This document shows, piece by piece, positions 14,159 through 14,927 of a stretch of 14,927 bases of DNA. The DNA lies in assembly GCA_000435535.1 (NCBI GenBank), contig FR884543.1, positions 1 to 14,927 of the forward strand, in the 5' to 3' direction. This DNA comes from Clostridium sp. CAG:575 (GTDB taxonomy: Bacteria; Bacillota; Clostridia; TANB77; CAG-508). A program made the position numbers and the translations under genes. The notes beneath the pieces were generated by a model. It was not told where the DNA came from and searched no databases. It saw only the letters and a program-made list of their open reading frames with translations. Position 1 is the first letter of the stretch. Every line of letters begins with the position of its first letter.

Positions 14159-14187
14159 ATTATATCTATTATTTTTATTTTTTTCAA
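14159..14187 (-). promoter_or_regulatory. Sigma-A promoter of hpf
   Basis: On the minus strand TTGAAA (14182-14187) and a perfect TATAAT (14159-14164) are separated by exactly 17 nt. The start should be near 14152, giving a leader of about 26 nt with GGGAG ahead of the ATG. The -35 lies a few bases past the recO stop codon. This is the best promoter match in the window. Confidence 0.88.
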
Positions 14188-14194
14188 GTACTTT

Positions 14195-14923
14195 TTAAAA
14201 AAGTTCTTCTAACTTATATTCTTTTTCTAATTTCTCATTAAAGTAGATTTTTGTAATTAGTTTAAATTCTTCTAAGCTCTCATCTTTCAAATGGAAAGAA
14301 TATAATTTTTTAGGAGGAGCTGTCATTACATATTGAATTGCATTTTTTGTACTTTCAGTAATTGATATTGCTGATTTATCTATTTTTCCACATGTAGTAC
14401 ATTTCATTCCATTATCTTTTATACTAAAATATGTTAAATTATCTTTTTCTTTACAATTAACACATTCCTTAATTCTTGGTGTAAATCCTAAAATTCCTAA
14501 TAATCTAAGTTTAAAAATCCCTAATATAAAATCTAAGTTTTCATCTTTTTCAGCTACCACATATAGTGTATTTAAATATAACTGTAAAATCCTGTAACAG
14601 TTCTCATTTTCTTCTGTTACTTCTTGAATAATTTTATTCATATGTACTGCATATTTAAGTTTATCTAAATCTGTCCTTAAATGATAAAAAATTTCTATCG
14701 TTTCGCATGAATTGATATGATAAGTGCTTGTCCCTTTATACATCATATATTCTCCAAAGCAAAATAACTGTGTACCAGCTAAAAGTGCACTTTGTGGTCT
14801 TCGTGCACCTTTAGCTACACAAGATATTTTTCCATAATTTGGTGTTAATACTGTGAGCATTTTATCATAGTCTCCCATGTTATTTTCTGCAATTACAATT
14901 CCATTTACTTTAATATTTGCCAA
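14195..14923 (-). CDS. recO: DNA repair protein RecO
   Basis: This 242-residue protein matches the RecO layout: an N-terminal OB-fold domain (IKVNGIVIAENNMGDYDKML ... ARRPQSALLAGTQLF), a helical middle, and a zinc-binding pair of CxxC motifs (Cys154/157 in CVNCKE and Cys175/178 in CTTCGK). RecO helps RecR load RecA onto SSB-covered single-stranded DNA in recombinational repair. The start shown is TTG at 14921-14923; no ATG is available inside the conserved N-terminus and the N-terminal match fits this position. Only four bases upstream are in the window, so the ribosome site cannot be seen and a start a few codons further upstream is possible. It probably belongs to a housekeeping operon that continues outside the window. 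Confidence 0.95.
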   Translation of the reverse strand: MANIKVNGIVIAENNMGDYDKMLTVLTPNYGKISCVAKGARRPQSALLAGTQLFCFGEYMMYKGTSTYHINSCETIEIFYHLRTDLDKLKYAVHMNKIIQEVTEENENCYRILQLYLNTLYVVAEKDENLDFILGIFKLRLLGILGFTPRIKECVNCKEKDNLTYFSIKDNGMKCTTCGKIDKSAISITESTKNAIQYVMTAPPKKLYSFHLKDESLEEFKLITKIYFNEKLEKEYKLEELF

Positions 14924-14927
14924 TTTT

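Noticed and set aside
14190..14204. Palindromic ACTTTTTAAAAAAGT at the recO stop as a terminator
   Set aside because: It has no GC in the stem core and no U run after it on the minus strand; it is followed by the hpf promoter.
1..14927. CRISPR arrays, tRNA/rRNA genes, insertion sequences and attachment sites
   Set aside because: No regularly spaced repeats, cloverleaf-like GC islands, transposase-like proteins or long terminal repeats were seen.

Overview
The window is very AT-rich and every gene I can support lies on the minus strand, so genes are read from high to low coordinates. A small acid-soluble spore protein, a long-form hibernation factor and a RecO with two CxxC pairs point to an endospore-forming, low-GC Bacillota, most likely a Clostridia-type anaerobe. 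That assignment is inferred from gene content and composition only.

Upstream block (about 14923 to 12600). recO (DNA repair; TTG start at the window edge) is followed by hpf, which has its own clear sigma-A promoter and a strong terminator. Next come a 77-residue single-pass membrane protein with a prepilin-like N-terminus and an alpha/beta-type SASP gene. A GC-cored, 11-bp-stem terminator at 12600-12630 closes this block.

Intergenic control region (12466-12803). It holds the SASP 3' region, the terminator, a cluster of TTGTAAT/ATTACAA boxes, and a candidate sigma-A promoter for the block below.

Main block (12465 to beyond position 1). About 12.5 kb looks like one operon for a Tad-like type IV pilus or secretion machine: a CpaB/RcpC-like SAF-domain protein, two consecutive degenerate MinD/CpaE/TadZ-like ATPases, a membrane-anchored TadA/CpaF-type ATPase, one polypeptide carrying both TadB- and TadC-like platform halves, and then seven small-to-large single-pass membrane proteins that look like the filament or export subunits. 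Four subunits share the N-terminus MEN(A/I)(S/A)(K/E)AL directly after the start codon and have no cleavable leader. Three of these, plus a fourth protein with a different N-terminus, share a second motif (F)NxxFxxY near residue 50 and a related C-terminal strand. Two further subunits are a tandem duplicated pair ending GLVTATG(K/R). The last gene is a protein of more than 544 residues cut by the left window edge. No prepilin peptidase, secretin or canonical Flp pilin is present in the window.

Working model: the two MinD-like proteins position the machine at the membrane, the ATPase drives the TadBC platform, the SAF protein is an extracytoplasmic assembly factor, and the leaderless subunits form a surface filament or pseudopilus. 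The leaderless subunits, the membrane-tethered ATPase with an altered Walker B region and the lack of a visible peptidase make this locus the most interesting part of the window.
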